A stretch of 64,000 nucleotides of DNA. Source: Gyrodactylus bullatarudis (taxonomy: Eukaryota > Platyhelminthes > Monogenea > Gyrodactylidea > Gyrodactylidae). A program made the translations under genes and the position numbers. Where the stretch lies: positions 152,927-216,926 of the forward strand of contig SSNU01000159.1 of the NCBI GenBank assembly GCA_012064415.1, read 5' to 3'. The notes beneath the pieces were generated by a model, which was not told where the DNA came from, did no database searches, and was given only the letters and a program-made list of their open reading frames with translations. This document shows, in pieces, positions 40,970-51,160 of this stretch; position 1 is the stretch's first letter, and each line of letters starts with the position of its first letter.

Positions 40970-41811
40970 TTAGGTTTTTGACTGAGCAGTTAAGTTTTTT
41001 GAAAATTTTTTGCATCTGTTAAAAATGGCAAGTTTCTTCATCTGACCGAATTCTGGAATATTATTGCGTAGACCTTGTCGGTTCGAGTAGACTAGCGGTG
41101 ATGATTTAATAAGAGTGAGCGATTTTAATTCTCTTCTAAGTCTTAAACAGTTTTTAGATGATTTCAAGTCAGTTTGGAACGGGACTGAAAGTCTGCGTAT
41201 GAATCTTTTAAATGCAGTCTGTATATTCTTTGACCATTTATCACATTCTGGACTCCATACTGCAGAGCAGTATTCAATTATTGGTCGAGCATATACTTTG
41301 AGTTGATAATACTACCATCATAGGTATTTTTGAAATGAAAGACTATCTTAAAGTCGTCAGCATATTTGAAGATTTTGTGTGTTGAGGAATTAATTTCAGC
41401 AAAGACTATATTAAAAAGTAATGGTCCAATTCTTGATCCTTGAGGAACTTCAGAGGAGATCTTTTGGTAATCTGATCGTTGCGTATTATACTCCACGAAT
41501 TGTTGTCTATTAGTGAGATAGTTCTCTAGATATTTAAGGAGTTTTGAGCAAACTCCTTGCTTGTGGCAGGCTTCAAGAATTGTGGCAAAGTATACTTTAT
41601 CAAATGCTTTGCTAAGATCATTATATACAACAACAATTTTTTGATTCTTGCTTTTAAAATATGAGACATAGCTAAGGAATTGATAGATATTGGATTCGCA
41701 TGATCTTCCTCTACAGAAGCCATGTTGATTAGGGTCAATAGCTGCAATATTGATTATTTTGCTTATCTGGAGAAAGATGATAAACAATGATAAAAGATTT
41801 GAACAATCCAA
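40970..41811 (-). pseudogene. CR1/Jockey-like non-LTR reverse transcriptase
   Basis: The upstream frame holds DPNQHGFCRGRSCESNIYQF (RT block 1-2), VVYNDLSKAFDKV (block A), SSEVPQGSRIGPLLFNIVFA (block B) and KYADDFKIVFH, the YADD catalytic box. Then about 100 residues are missing, and a different frame continues ARPIIEYCSAVWSPECDKW and KRFIRRLSVP to a stop at 40970. The catalytic motifs are intact but the internal deletion with frame change disables it. The 5' end, with ORF1 and the endonuclease, is absent. It lies inside the 40448-42210 element. Confidence 0.85.
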
Positions 41812-42210
41812 AAAAAGGCAAACTTATAAAGAGGTTTAGAAAAAAAAGGACTGAATTTAATCTTTTCAAAGGAGTATAGACCATCATGAGTCATATTCGC
41901 TCTAAAATAGACTATTCTATTACTCTATTATATCCCGATCTTCACTGAAATTTCAGAATGATTATTGTAAAAATTTTTGAGATTAACATGCCACTTACAA
42001 TTTACAAACTGATTCAATTGTCTCATGTGCGATATTTTAAAGATCACTCATCCAGTTATGATTTTTATTTTTTCAAGAAAACTAGATTAACATTTTTATT
42101 TATTTTTTATATTTTCCATTGTACATATTAATTACTCTATTTAATACAGATTATATTTCTAACAAAAAAAATTTTAGACTCACTCTCAAAAAAGGCATTT
42201 TGGTCGCCCT

Positions 42211-42902
42211 ACTAATAATTATAATTCAGTGACTGAAGAAAAACTTCTAGAACAAACAAGAAATGAAAAGCCAATCGCTAGCTTATTATAAAATTTACAC
42301 TTTTTCTGCTACTTAGTTACCCGATTTATGTATGGCGATTTTATTACTTAAACTCTTCTTGTTAATGTTTTCAAGACATGAACATATATCCAGAAATTTG
42401 TGTCGAACAAAATTTATTTTCACACCAAAAACTTACAAGATCGTATTGCCTGTTAGATAAAAGTTCACACAGATATAAAAGATATTGAAAAAAGGTAATT
42501 GTACAAAACTAATCTTTAAGGATCAGATCAAAAATGGATTCGGTTTAAGCATAATGTATTTCTACTGCAAGAGCGATTTCAGCAATTTTCAGGAACAGTT
42601 TGGTTTATTTTCTTTTAATATCCTTTATTGGTTCTTAATTGCAAAATTATATTTACATCATTAAGTAAGAATGAGTCCATTCAATTTTCACGAATATTTC
42701 TAAAACATTATCAAAATTAAGCGTTCGAAGTAGGGTTTTTCAGATTCAGAATTATTCCGAATCGCCACAATTTTTTTCAGATATAAACAAAAAAATTATT
42801 ACAAAAATAAGTTCTGATTTGTTTTATTTTATAGAAATCCTACACATTTTTAATCAAATAACAATTCTTCTCTAGACTTAAATTTTATAATGTCTAAGCA
42901 AG
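42211..42902. other. no recognisable feature
   Basis: AT-rich; on the minus strand AATAAA near 42828 could serve the exon candidate at 42903-43038. Confidence 0.35.
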
Positions 42903-43038
42903 CTATGTCCCTGGTAGGTTGACGACATTAATCCCTGATCTATCATTATCAAAGCTTGAAGAACGATAAATAGGTACAGTGAAGATCCTAGGTTCCCTTA
43001 GAGATGTTTCTTGCGAAGAAGAAGAAGGTATCAAATTT
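42903..43038 (-). CDS. candidate terminal exon, Ser/Pro-rich, low confidence
   Basis: On the minus strand, after an acceptor-like TATTTCTAAAAG, a 45-codon frame reads LIPSSSSQETSLREPRIF and TVPIYRSSSFDNDRSG and ends TAG at 42903. An AATAAA lies about 75 bases downstream. Its composition differs from the repeats around it. Another short exon-like piece (NSEVSVRTASTLQS) is upstream near 43.22-43.27 kb. I recognise no family. Confidence 0.3.
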
Positions 43039-43550
43039 CTTTTAGAAATATTGTAAGCTCTTGAATTTTAATTTGAATTAAACTTACAATTATTTTTTTT
43101 TAATTTAAATGCTTACGTAAATTGAGATGAAATGATATTCAAGATTAAAAAACTAGAACCATTTGTTCGGTCTATTCTGATTGGTTATAGATTTAAATCT
43201 GAGTTTTTAGTACAGATTGTAGAGTGCTTGCGGTTCTGACACTGACTTCAGAATTGCTATTTGTTATGATAACAAATTCGTTTGTAAATACTAATTTTGA
43301 AGCTTAAAAAGTTTTAAGTGGATTTGAGTCACCGAAAAAAGTTTTTTTGGGAAAATTTAAATACAGTTAAATTCAAAATTTATTCTCCTTCAATTTGAGT
43401 AATTTCACAATAATGTACCGCACTATTTAATCTGTGTATTGTTTAAGTGTTTTTGAAAACTTTTTCCTGCTCATTTTGAGAGAAAAATAAATAACACCAT
43501 TGAAATCAGCATGAAAAACTGAACCAGATAGTTTCGTCAGAATTCAAGAC

Positions 43551-43673
43551 CTAAATTTCAAATTTGTTGCACAGTGTTAATATATTGTCATCAGAATCAG
43601 AGTGGTCAGAATCGCTGTAAATCTCATTCACTAATGTTCTCGGACAGAGAAAATTTTCTTGTTGGCTAGGCAT
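43551..43673 (-). CDS. small ORF, 40 codons, acidic Ser/Asp motif, low confidence
   Basis: Starts at ATG 43673 and reads MPSQQENFLCPRTLVNEIYS, then SDSDHSDSDDN, stop at 43551. The acidic Ser/Asp run resembles the start of some transposases or a first exon of a host gene. No further support. Confidence 0.2.
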   Translation of the reverse strand: MPSQQENFLCPRTLVNEIYSDSDHSDSDDNILTLCNKFEI

Positions 43674-43981
43674 ATTATATAGTGATATAATAATAGATTT
43701 TCAACAAAAAACTAAAGAGCTTTTCTTAAAATAAAAACAGAACTGTTTCTATGATATCATTGATATGTAATAAATAAATAAGCAAACATTTGGATTCGGG
43801 TGAAAAATCACCCAAAGATACCATAGTTGTGACAAAATCTTTATACCACTATACCTAAAAACCAGATGACGCAATGGACATTCTCCAAAAAAAGGTTATT
43901 TTAAAACAATAGTTAGAGATAGATTAGATGTAAGGTTCAGAACTTCATTTTAATAAATTATCTTAAATTTTATTTTTTTAA

Positions 43982-44206
43982 CCCTTTTGGTGCCGAGACT
44001 ATTTCACAATTTGTATGAAAACCAAAATTTAGCTATGAAAATACCAAGTTATTTGGCCAAAAATATACCTAATGCAAGTTCACATTGTTAGCTTCAATTT
44101 AAACTTTAATTAATCCAGAAACCTATCATACTGGTAGAGTTATGAAGGTTCAAAAAAAATTGGAAAATGGACATATATGTCCATCAGCACCGATTTCGTT
44201 CAAGGG
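43982..44206. mobile_element. piggyBac-like MITE (225 bp, TTAA target)
   Basis: TTAA-CCCTTTTGGTGCCGAG at the left and CAGCACCGATTTCGTTCAAGGG-TTAA at the right, i.e. CCC...GGG termini with TTAA duplications, the hallmark of piggyBac-type elements. A perfect GGACATATATGTCC palindrome lies near the right end. No ORF. Confidence 0.8.
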
Positions 44207-45954
44207 TTAAGGAAAAATGTAACATTAGTCATGAATGATTCATTATACAAGTGATGTGGATAATAACCCCACTACCCCATTTTTGAGAAAAATAGTCAAG
44301 AAGCATTTTTTAATTCTGATTTTTAATTTCAAGAAAATTTTGAAGGTTAATTTCTGCAAATTCTATTAGAAATAACCCTACTAGGCATGGTATAGAAAAA
44401 ATGATCAGCATTAAAATCTCTTTCGAAAGGTATTAATTTTGTTGAAAATTAAATTTGACTGCTTTCAAGTAGTCACAATTAACAAAAGAGAATTTTTAGG
44501 GGTAGAAATTAGAGGGATAACTTTTACACAGTAGTACGATAATATTTTTTTCATACTTAATTTTGTAAAATATCTAGAAAATTTACTTGAAGTCTATAAG
44601 ACTTTGTTTGTAAAAATATGTGATTTTCATGAAAATACAGCGTCGTAATCTAGATCTAAATAAAATCTTGATCAAATTCGATTTCTTGATGAAAAAATGA
44701 GAACTTCCCATCATAAATTCCCATCTCTATATTGATTAGCTTTATGATCTACTTATTGGTAGCATTTCGCAATAGTTTTGTTAATAAATAGGTGAAAAAG
44801 ATAATAAGCCATCCAGAAAGTCTATCATTTGTCTTGAGGAAAAATAGAATCAAAGACAATCCTATTGTGATATATTTATCATGATGAATTCATCTGTGTA
44901 CATCTGAAAGATACAAAGAAATTTTTTCATCAATCTAAAAGGGTTACTATTAACCAACTAACAATGGAAAGAAAGAAAACTAATCAAAGATAGATCAATC
45001 AACATAGAATCAGATGATTGCCATGTTATCAAATCTTTTAGCGCTAAATGAATAGAGAGAAGAATGGATATCAATTCACTAGAAATGCTAATAGACCGCA
45101 GTCAACTGATTGAAAGTCAAATTGAGATTTGACTAATTTTTGGATTTCCTAAATGTGCCATTTTTTTTAATTCAAAGAGTTTAAATTAAAAGTTCTGGAA
45201 AACTCGCTTTTTTATCGAAACAAAAAAATAAAATTTTTCTGATCCAAAATAATATCAATTAAAAATTTTGCGCATCTTATTTTTTAAATTCGAAAATTAT
45301 CCTAAACCTACTTAAAGTTCGTCCGGAAAAGTTCCAATTCTCATTTATAGAAAAAATCATCTTTTTGAAATAGTAAAACAAAAAACTTTGAAAATTTAAT
45401 GATAATTAAGTAGTTTTTGGTGGATTTTTCAAATGGTATACTAAACAATGAACTCCTAGTATAAATAGAAGAAAAAATATGTCCCTGAGAAGCATAAATT
45501 TCCATTGTCTTGTACAATTTTATTAATAACTGATTCATGCAGTCTTAGGGGCGTATTCATACTTAAAATTTTTTTCAACGTTAAAGATATAAACATTTCA
45601 AGAGATATCAAATTTCGCAACTTTCAGAGAGTATGTTCACGGACGAACCTTATTTTGTTACATTAACTCATCGACCCAGTCCATCAGTAGGAATATGGGA
45701 ATTTTAGCAAATCAAAAAAATATTGAATGACGGGGTTAAAAAAACTCACATATTAAAATATCCAAATTAATAAAAGCAGCGGAAAACTAAACTAATTTGA
45801 TGTGATAGACTTTAATAAATCTAAGAAGATTGGGATAGATTAGTTTTTACCATATTCCTTAGAATACTCAAGGAACATAATTGTCAAAGTTGGATTGGAT
45901 TTAAGCTATAATAAATAACTTTATTTGAGCGATAATATCACTTCAACAAGAATT
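44207..45954. other. AT-rich DNA with an M3 right end
   Basis: M3-like end at about 44655-44752 (TCTTGATCAAATTCGATTTC to CTATATTGATTAGCTT-TA). A 65-codon minus frame at 45341-45538 shows no family. Nothing else supported. Confidence 0.4.
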
Positions 45955-46060
45955 GCTGGTTTCTGAACTAATGAGAAAGGATAGAGAAAACAGACGTATA
46001 TTATAGTGATTAACGCCAGATCTCTTCAGACTCTACCATGATTGATATATAAATATATTT
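45955..46060. repeat. decayed hammerhead-like repeat
   Basis: Shared with 63565-63645: AGATAG-type lead, CTCTTCAGACTCTACC, GATATATAAATA. On the minus strand GAGTCTGAAGAGATCTGGCG aligns with GAGACTGACGAGACCTGGCG of the intact motif at 63677-63711, but the GAAA is replaced by GTTAA. Confidence 0.45.
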
Positions 46061-46249
46061 GTCTTAATTTTCAAGCAACTAATCTGAGTCCATTTGAATT
46101 TAAATATCTTTAAAACTTGTGAGCTTCAATAAACAAATTGCATTTCTTTTCGAACTAAAACTTCCTCATCTCAAGGAAAACTAATGATGAAAAGGCATGA
46201 TTTTAATCTCAACTTATCAGATTAGAGGTCAAATCAAATTTCTTAATTA

Positions 46250-46374
46250 ATCGAATTAAATCATGGAATTAGATCAGATTGAATTTTTTCAGAAAATTTT
46301 TCAAATTTCCTGATTTTCTGATATTTAGTTTTTTGTAAAAAAGTCAATTCTCATCTTCATGTCAATTAGGTTTA
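46250..46374. repeat. M1-family right end
   Basis: Ends TTCTCATCTTCATGTCAATTAGG after GTTTTTTGTAAAAAAGTCAA; the left half is lost. Confidence 0.55.
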
Positions 46375-47134
46375 TTATTATAATTTCATAGTTCTTGGCC
46401 GAATATCATCTTAATTAATTAACTCCTTCTTTTATAGTAAGAATATAGTTTGAAATAAAATTTGGCGCCAAATCAAATTTATGCTTCTCATTCACTAGCT
46501 AAAAATAATGTTAGTTCAATAAGCTTTACTGATATCAGAGTGAGAAACTTCTCACACTACGATGTAATTGTAATTTCCACTTTGAACGAAATGAAAATTA
46601 ATTTTTCACTACGTTGTTCCTAACGAAAAAAATAAAATATCCTGTTAATCAAAATGACTCATTTTTTATACTTGATGGTTGGAAGTGAAGATCAAACTAA
46701 TTCATGGAATTCGTTTAGTGCTGACCAGAATACTAGGATATGCGCAATAGAATTGTTTATAATGAAAAAAATCTTACACCCTTAATAAAAACTCGTATTG
46801 CTACTTGTGAAAATATGAATGTGTAAGAAAATCCATCAGAGTTTTCAATAGTCGTGATAGACAAAATTTGTAAAATTCTTGTGTTTCATACTCTTCAATT
46901 CTTAAAGATTGGTTAATAGGTGTAAATATTTTTTTCAAAATTATTAAGCAAACTTTTTCTCGTTCAAATATGAAATTACGATATATATGTTTGAAAGAAT
47001 ACACCTTTTTAGATAGAGAATTTTTGTAGAATTTGTTTTTCCTATTCTTAGTCTTTGAAATTCTTTCAATATTTCTCCCCTGTCTAAGGATATCAGTCAT
47101 AATATAATTTCTTTTGCAAAATATTATTTTATTG
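46375..47134. other. no recognisable feature
   Basis: A 99-codon minus frame at 46801-47100 has no recognisable family and low-complexity AT-driven composition. Confidence 0.35.
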
Positions 47135-47300
47135 AAGTTGAGAATCTATGATTTCTACGAAATTTTTCATCTGTTTGTGATTTTTCATGTTGCTTACTTT
47201 TACCATTTGAAGAAAAAAATTCTGATAAAAAATTTTTTTATGGCTTGGCGCCAAAATCCCATTTGATTTTAAATTGATCAAAAGAAGTTTTACAGGATCA
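47135..47300. repeat. M3-family left-end fragment
   Basis: Contains AAGTTGAGAATCTATGATTT and, further on, TTGGCGCCAAAATCCC as in the M3 copy at 33.3-33.9 kb. Confidence 0.5.
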
Positions 47301-47424
47301 GAATTAGCCAAAAAAGGGAAGCATCATCGTCAAATTTTCGATAGTTTCATCATTTTCAATATTTTAGTTTCTTATATGATTTTTTAAACGCTACTGTATT
47401 TTTCGAAAATGTTATTCATGTAAA

Positions 47425-47595
47425 GCTAGTTGACATGAAGATTAGAATTTACTTGGTTTACAAAAAACTTAATATTTTTTTCCGGAAAGTCAGGAAAAAA
47501 TTTATTATTCGAAATCCATAATGAAATAAGCCAATAAGATGCGGAAATTTCGCTTTTTAAACTTTTGAGCTCAAAATTTTTATCGATGCTTATCA
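47425..47595. repeat. M1-family left end
   Basis: TA-AAGCTAGTTGACATGAAG followed by the family spacer and CCGGAAAGTCAGGAAAAA. Truncated where PLE sequence starts. Confidence 0.7.
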
Positions 47596-47710
47596 AATTT
47601 TTCTTGGATTAAATAAAGTTTATTCTACTCATACAGAGTAGAGATAGGTAATTTGAAATCAATGTTTTGTACTGTTATAAAAACAAGTTCCTTACTGTGC
47701 TCGCAGGAAT
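47596..47710 (-). pseudogene. PLE RT fragment, split off by the gypsy element
   Basis: On the minus strand the frame entering from the other side of the gypsy insertion (52936) continues here, across the GCTAC duplication, with IPASTVRNLF before frame breaks. It is the downstream piece of the same PLE as 52936-53365. Confidence 0.45.
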
Positions 47711-47715
47711 GCTAC
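47711..47715. repeat. target duplication GCTAC, left
   Basis: GCTAC immediately before the 5' LTR, repeated at 52931-52935 after the 3' LTR. Confidence 0.85.
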
Positions 47716-47983
47716 TGACAGGAATACATCCTGGAATTATCCAAATTATATAATAACCAATCCTAAATTTATAATAAACTCTTTTCCTTACAGATAAACA
47801 ACCTTTTCCGTTAAGAGCCGGATTAAACAAGCCGCCGCGGTATAATTAAGATAAAAATTCAAATTCAAGAGTCAAATATTATATTTAACAATAAAGTTAA
47901 AGTTATGTCTCAACAACACAATTCTTCTTCCTCTTCTTACGAAGATGTTAACGACACATACTCAGTAGCTAGTTATGTTAGCA
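47716..47983 (+). repeat. 5' LTR (268 bp)
   Basis: Starts TGACAGGAATACATCC, ends TATGTTAGCA. It holds a TATATAA near 47748 and AATAAA at 47890-47895. The gag start codon at 47905 lies inside it. Confidence 0.93.
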
Positions 47984-48792
47984 GTGATGTCAGAAGTGGG
48001 ATTACCAGTACTAACACTATATGCGCCTTAACGGCTAAAGACATCGCTAAGGTCAACGCTTCCAAAACGCAAGACGTCTTCCGGAGTGACATGGGAGATT
48101 TTAAAACATTCTGGGAAAGGATATCCCCTCAATTCGCAAACGACACACGGGGCATGAACGTGGTGGAACAAAAGGCCATCCTATGGTCAAAAATCGACTT
48201 GAATGCGTACAAACTTGCCAAAGCAGCCATAAGACCAAAGAAAATCGACGAGGACAGTGTGACTGTAGCGGACATCATCCAAACTCTAGAAAAAATCTTT
48301 AAGGACCAAACACCCACCTTCAACAAAAGAATCCAATTCTATTCAAGCAAAAAACCCTAAAACATGCCATACGACGAATGGACCGAGAAGATCATGGATC
48401 TTCACGAAGAGGCCAAAATCGATGACATGTCCTACCAAGAAAAAATTATGTACGCCGTGGCAAGCTCCTTGGACGAGAATGACCCTGTGAGACTCAAACT
48501 TCTAAAATAGGTATCAAAGTTCAAGGGTGAAGAAGATGACCCAAATACGTATGAACTGGTACAAGAGGCGTGGCAAGAAGAGTTAATGAAGAGAAGAGAG
48601 AAGACTTCCGAAGAAGTCAACATGATCGGACAGAAACGGCGAATGCCGATGGAAGGTCACCAACAACTACCGACCAGAAAATGTCGTCGATGCAATAAGG
48701 ACCACTGGAACCGACCTTGCTTTTACGAAAGACATTTATGCAAGAATTGTAACCGACTTGGCCACCCTGAGTACAACTGTGTAGCACGAACG
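47905..48792 (+). pseudogene. gag: gag, interrupted by two stops
   Basis: The frame opens at ATG 47905 inside the LTR, reads MSQQHNSSSSSYEDVNDTYS, passes through the primer binding site and continues as a typical gag capsid region. TAA at 48358 and TAG at 48508 break it without changing frame, so both look like point mutations. Two zinc knuckles follow: CxxCx3Hx4C at 48682-48720 and canonical CxxCx4Hx4C at 48739-48780, which bind the RNA genome during packaging. Gag forms the virus-like particle in the cytoplasm. Confidence 0.85.
47985..48003 (+). promoter_or_regulatory. primer binding site, tRNA-Leu-like
   Basis: TGATGTCAGAAGTGGGATT, one base after the LTR, is complementary to the 3' end of a tRNA-Leu (CCA end plus acceptor and T-stem) with one mismatch at the third base. 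It primes minus-strand synthesis. It lies within the gag reading frame. Confidence 0.7.
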
Positions 48793-49248
48793 AAGGCTGC
48801 AGGAAATACAAGTGAGATCTTTCTTATTAGTATAAATAGCATAGACACACACATTGAGCTAATCATTAATAACATACCAACTAACTTCCTATACGACACA
48901 GGAGCTAAAATTATCTTAATAACATATAATACATACATCAACCTCAACAAACCTAAACTACGAAACACAAATCTGACATGCATAGTTGCTAATGGTCAAG
49001 CTTTACCACTAGAGGGGAAATTTATAGCTACTGTAGAGCATCAAGGGAGGAGTAAAATATTTGATAACCAAGTGTCGAGAAATTTAGATTCAAATATACT
49101 AGGTAGAGACATCATCGATACACTAAACATATTACGAAAGGGACAAAAATGCCCCAACTGCGAAATAAATCATATAGATAGTACCACGTGTTTGGAGAAA
49201 AAAACAAATCCCGAGGAATATGCACGATCCAAGGAAAAATCAGACTGA
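48793..49248 (+). pseudogene. aspartic protease region of gypsy element
   Basis: Same frame as gag. FLYDTGAKIILITYNTY at about 48886-48936 holds the DTGA active site of retroviral-type proteases, and NILGRDIIDTLNI later is the ILGRD/E motif of the second half. The frame ends TGA at 49246. The protease would process Gag-Pol. The motif residues look intact. Confidence 0.8.
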
Positions 49249-49296
49249 TTAAGGACGCCATACCTGTATTCAACAGAGCTATACACGTCCCATATA

Positions 49297-50050
49297 AAGC
49301 TATTCTCGATGAATTTGGGAATTCATGATTTTTACAAAAATCTCATTTTTTCATCAAGGTATCGAAAATTTTGAAAGATTTTTTGGTAACTGATTCAAAA
49401 TGTACACTTTTACTGAATTGAGAAAAAAAAATTTGGCAAAAAGTTTTTTTGGAAAATTTTAGAGAAATTTTAAAATTCGAGATGGCGCGATTTTTTAAAT
49501 TTTTTAAAACTTTGAGTTGAAAATTTTTGTTGATTTCAAGGTCAGAGAGGAATCAAACGTTATTTTTCAGGATCATCATTAGACAAAGAAAATATTTACT
49601 CTTATTCATTTTTATGTAAAAACCCGTCATTTTGAAATGATCTTGGATCACCCTATTTTAACATTTTCCAAGCAGTAAAAATGATCAAAAAATAGGAAGT
49701 AGACTTTCGCACGTAAATAGTGTGTTTTTTCAAAAAATTGAATAAGAGTAAATATTTTCTTTGTCTAATGATGATCCTGAAAAATAACATTTGATTCCTC
49801 TCTGACCTTGAAATCAACAAAAATTTTCAACTCAAAGTTTTAAAAAATTAAAAAAATCGCGCCATCTCGAATTTTAAAATTTCTCTAAAATTTTCCAAAA
49901 AAAACTTTTTGCCAAATTTTTTTTCTCAATTCAGTAAAAGTGTACATTTTGAATCAGTTACCAAAAAATCTTTCAAAATTTTCGATACCTTGATGAAAAA
50001 ATGAGATTTTTGTAAAAATCATGAATTCCCAAATTCATCGAGAATAGCTG
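49297..50050. mobile_element. M2-family MITE inserted in pol (754 bp)
   Basis: TA-AAGCTATTCTCGATGAATT at the left and AATTCATCGAGAATAGCTG-TA at the right; the arms pair for over 300 bp (TCATCAAGGTATCGAAAATT, TGGCGCGATTTTTTAAATT, ATTAGACAAAGAAAATATT). It separates the protease and RT reading frames at a TA, and the RT frame resumes directly after it. It is the complete reference copy of the M2 family. Confidence 0.92.
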
Positions 50051-50060
50051 TAGTAGGATC

Positions 50061-51160
50061 GAAACACTATCAAGGGAACTCGATAGACTAGAACAAGAAG
50101 ATTTCCTCGAAGCCATCAGATATGCCGACTGGGCTGCTCCGTTAGTATACGTACTAAAATCGAACGGGAAGATCCGCACGTGCATTTACTTATCCGGGAA
50201 ATTTAACGACCAAATATTACCTCACACTTATCCGGCAAAAGATGTCGAACACATACTTAGCCAATTAACTGGGGGGAAAGTATTCTTTATTGTAGATCTA
50301 GTTGAAGCATTTCTACAAATACCATTAGACGAAGAATCACAAAAAATACTTAGTATTAATACGCACAAGGGATTATATAGATGCAAAAGACTGTGGTATG
50401 GGGTAAAAACAGCTCCAGCTATTTGTCAGGAGATAATCGACAAGGTAGTCAACGGGTTACCCGGCATCTTAACATACATGGACGACATACTTGGGTTTGC
50501 GAGAAGTGAAAAAGATCTAGGGTGCAACCTCATCAACCTATTCGAGAGACTCCAAGAATATGGACTAAAAGCAAATACCGAGAAAAGCAAATTTTTCGAG
50601 AAGGATATAAAGTTTCTAGGCCACATAATCAATGAAGAGGGGCGAAAACCAGACCCGAAAAAAATCGAAGTATTCCAGAGAATGAAAACACCCACCAATA
50701 GCAAGGAACTGATGTCCTTCATGGGCATGGCCACATATTATAGCCCGTACATCAGCGGAATTCACAAACACACACCAGAGCTATCAGAACTACTCAGGAA
50801 GAACATACCATTCACATGGAAGAATAACCACCAGACAGCGTTTGAGGCAATAAAAAATCTTATCTCTGAAGAAACTATGCTGGCTCACTTCGACCCATCG
50901 AAGACATCTATAGTAGCCGGAGATGCCAGCGAAAAAGCGGTTGGCGGCGTTCTCCTCCAAGAAGACAAGTTTGGCGTAATTCACGTATACCACACATTAA
51001 ACACCGCACAGAGAAAATACAGCCAGATCGAAAAAGAAGGACTGGCCTTAGTATTCACTCTAAACCGTCTTCATAAATATATCATAGGATACCATTTTAT
51101 ACTCCAAACAGACCACAAACCACTACTCAATATATTCAAACCAAAAGATGGAATACCGTG
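50061..51160 (+). pseudogene. pol: gypsy reverse transcriptase and RNase H
   Basis: The frame starts ETLSRELDRLEQEDFLEA and holds the RT motifs: KIRTCIYLSGKFND, VDLVEAFLQIPLDEES (first Asp) and TYMDDILGFAR, the YMDD box at 50475-50486, and later FLGHIINEEGRKPDPKK. RNase H follows with VAGDASEKAVGGVLLQED (its first Asp), IEKEGLALVFTLNRLHKY (Glu) and LQTDHKPLLNI (Asp). All catalytic residues are visible. A frameshift near 51160 interrupts the junction to integrase. The first ATG of this frame is inside YMDD, so the domain has no start codon of its own and would be made as a fusion. Confidence 0.9.

Larger units (their letters stand above)
40448..42210. mobile_element. DNA element with 10-bp target duplication (1.76 kb)
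   Basis: Starts AGGGCGACCAGAAAAAGGCA and ends AAAAAGGCATTTTGGTCGCCCT in inverse pairing. ACTAATAATT flanks both sides (40438-40447, 42211-42220). The motif AAAAAGGC recurs inside both ends, as subterminal binding sites do in hAT or MULE elements. A related element is at 55858-56646. It carries an inserted non-LTR RT instead of a transposase. Confidence 0.8.

Noticed and set aside
46801..47100. 99-codon minus ORF
   Set aside because: Lys/Asn/Phe-rich with no recognisable motif; likely chance.
48129..48983. Minus-strand frames inside the gypsy gag region
   Set aside because: Shadows of gag and the zinc knuckles.
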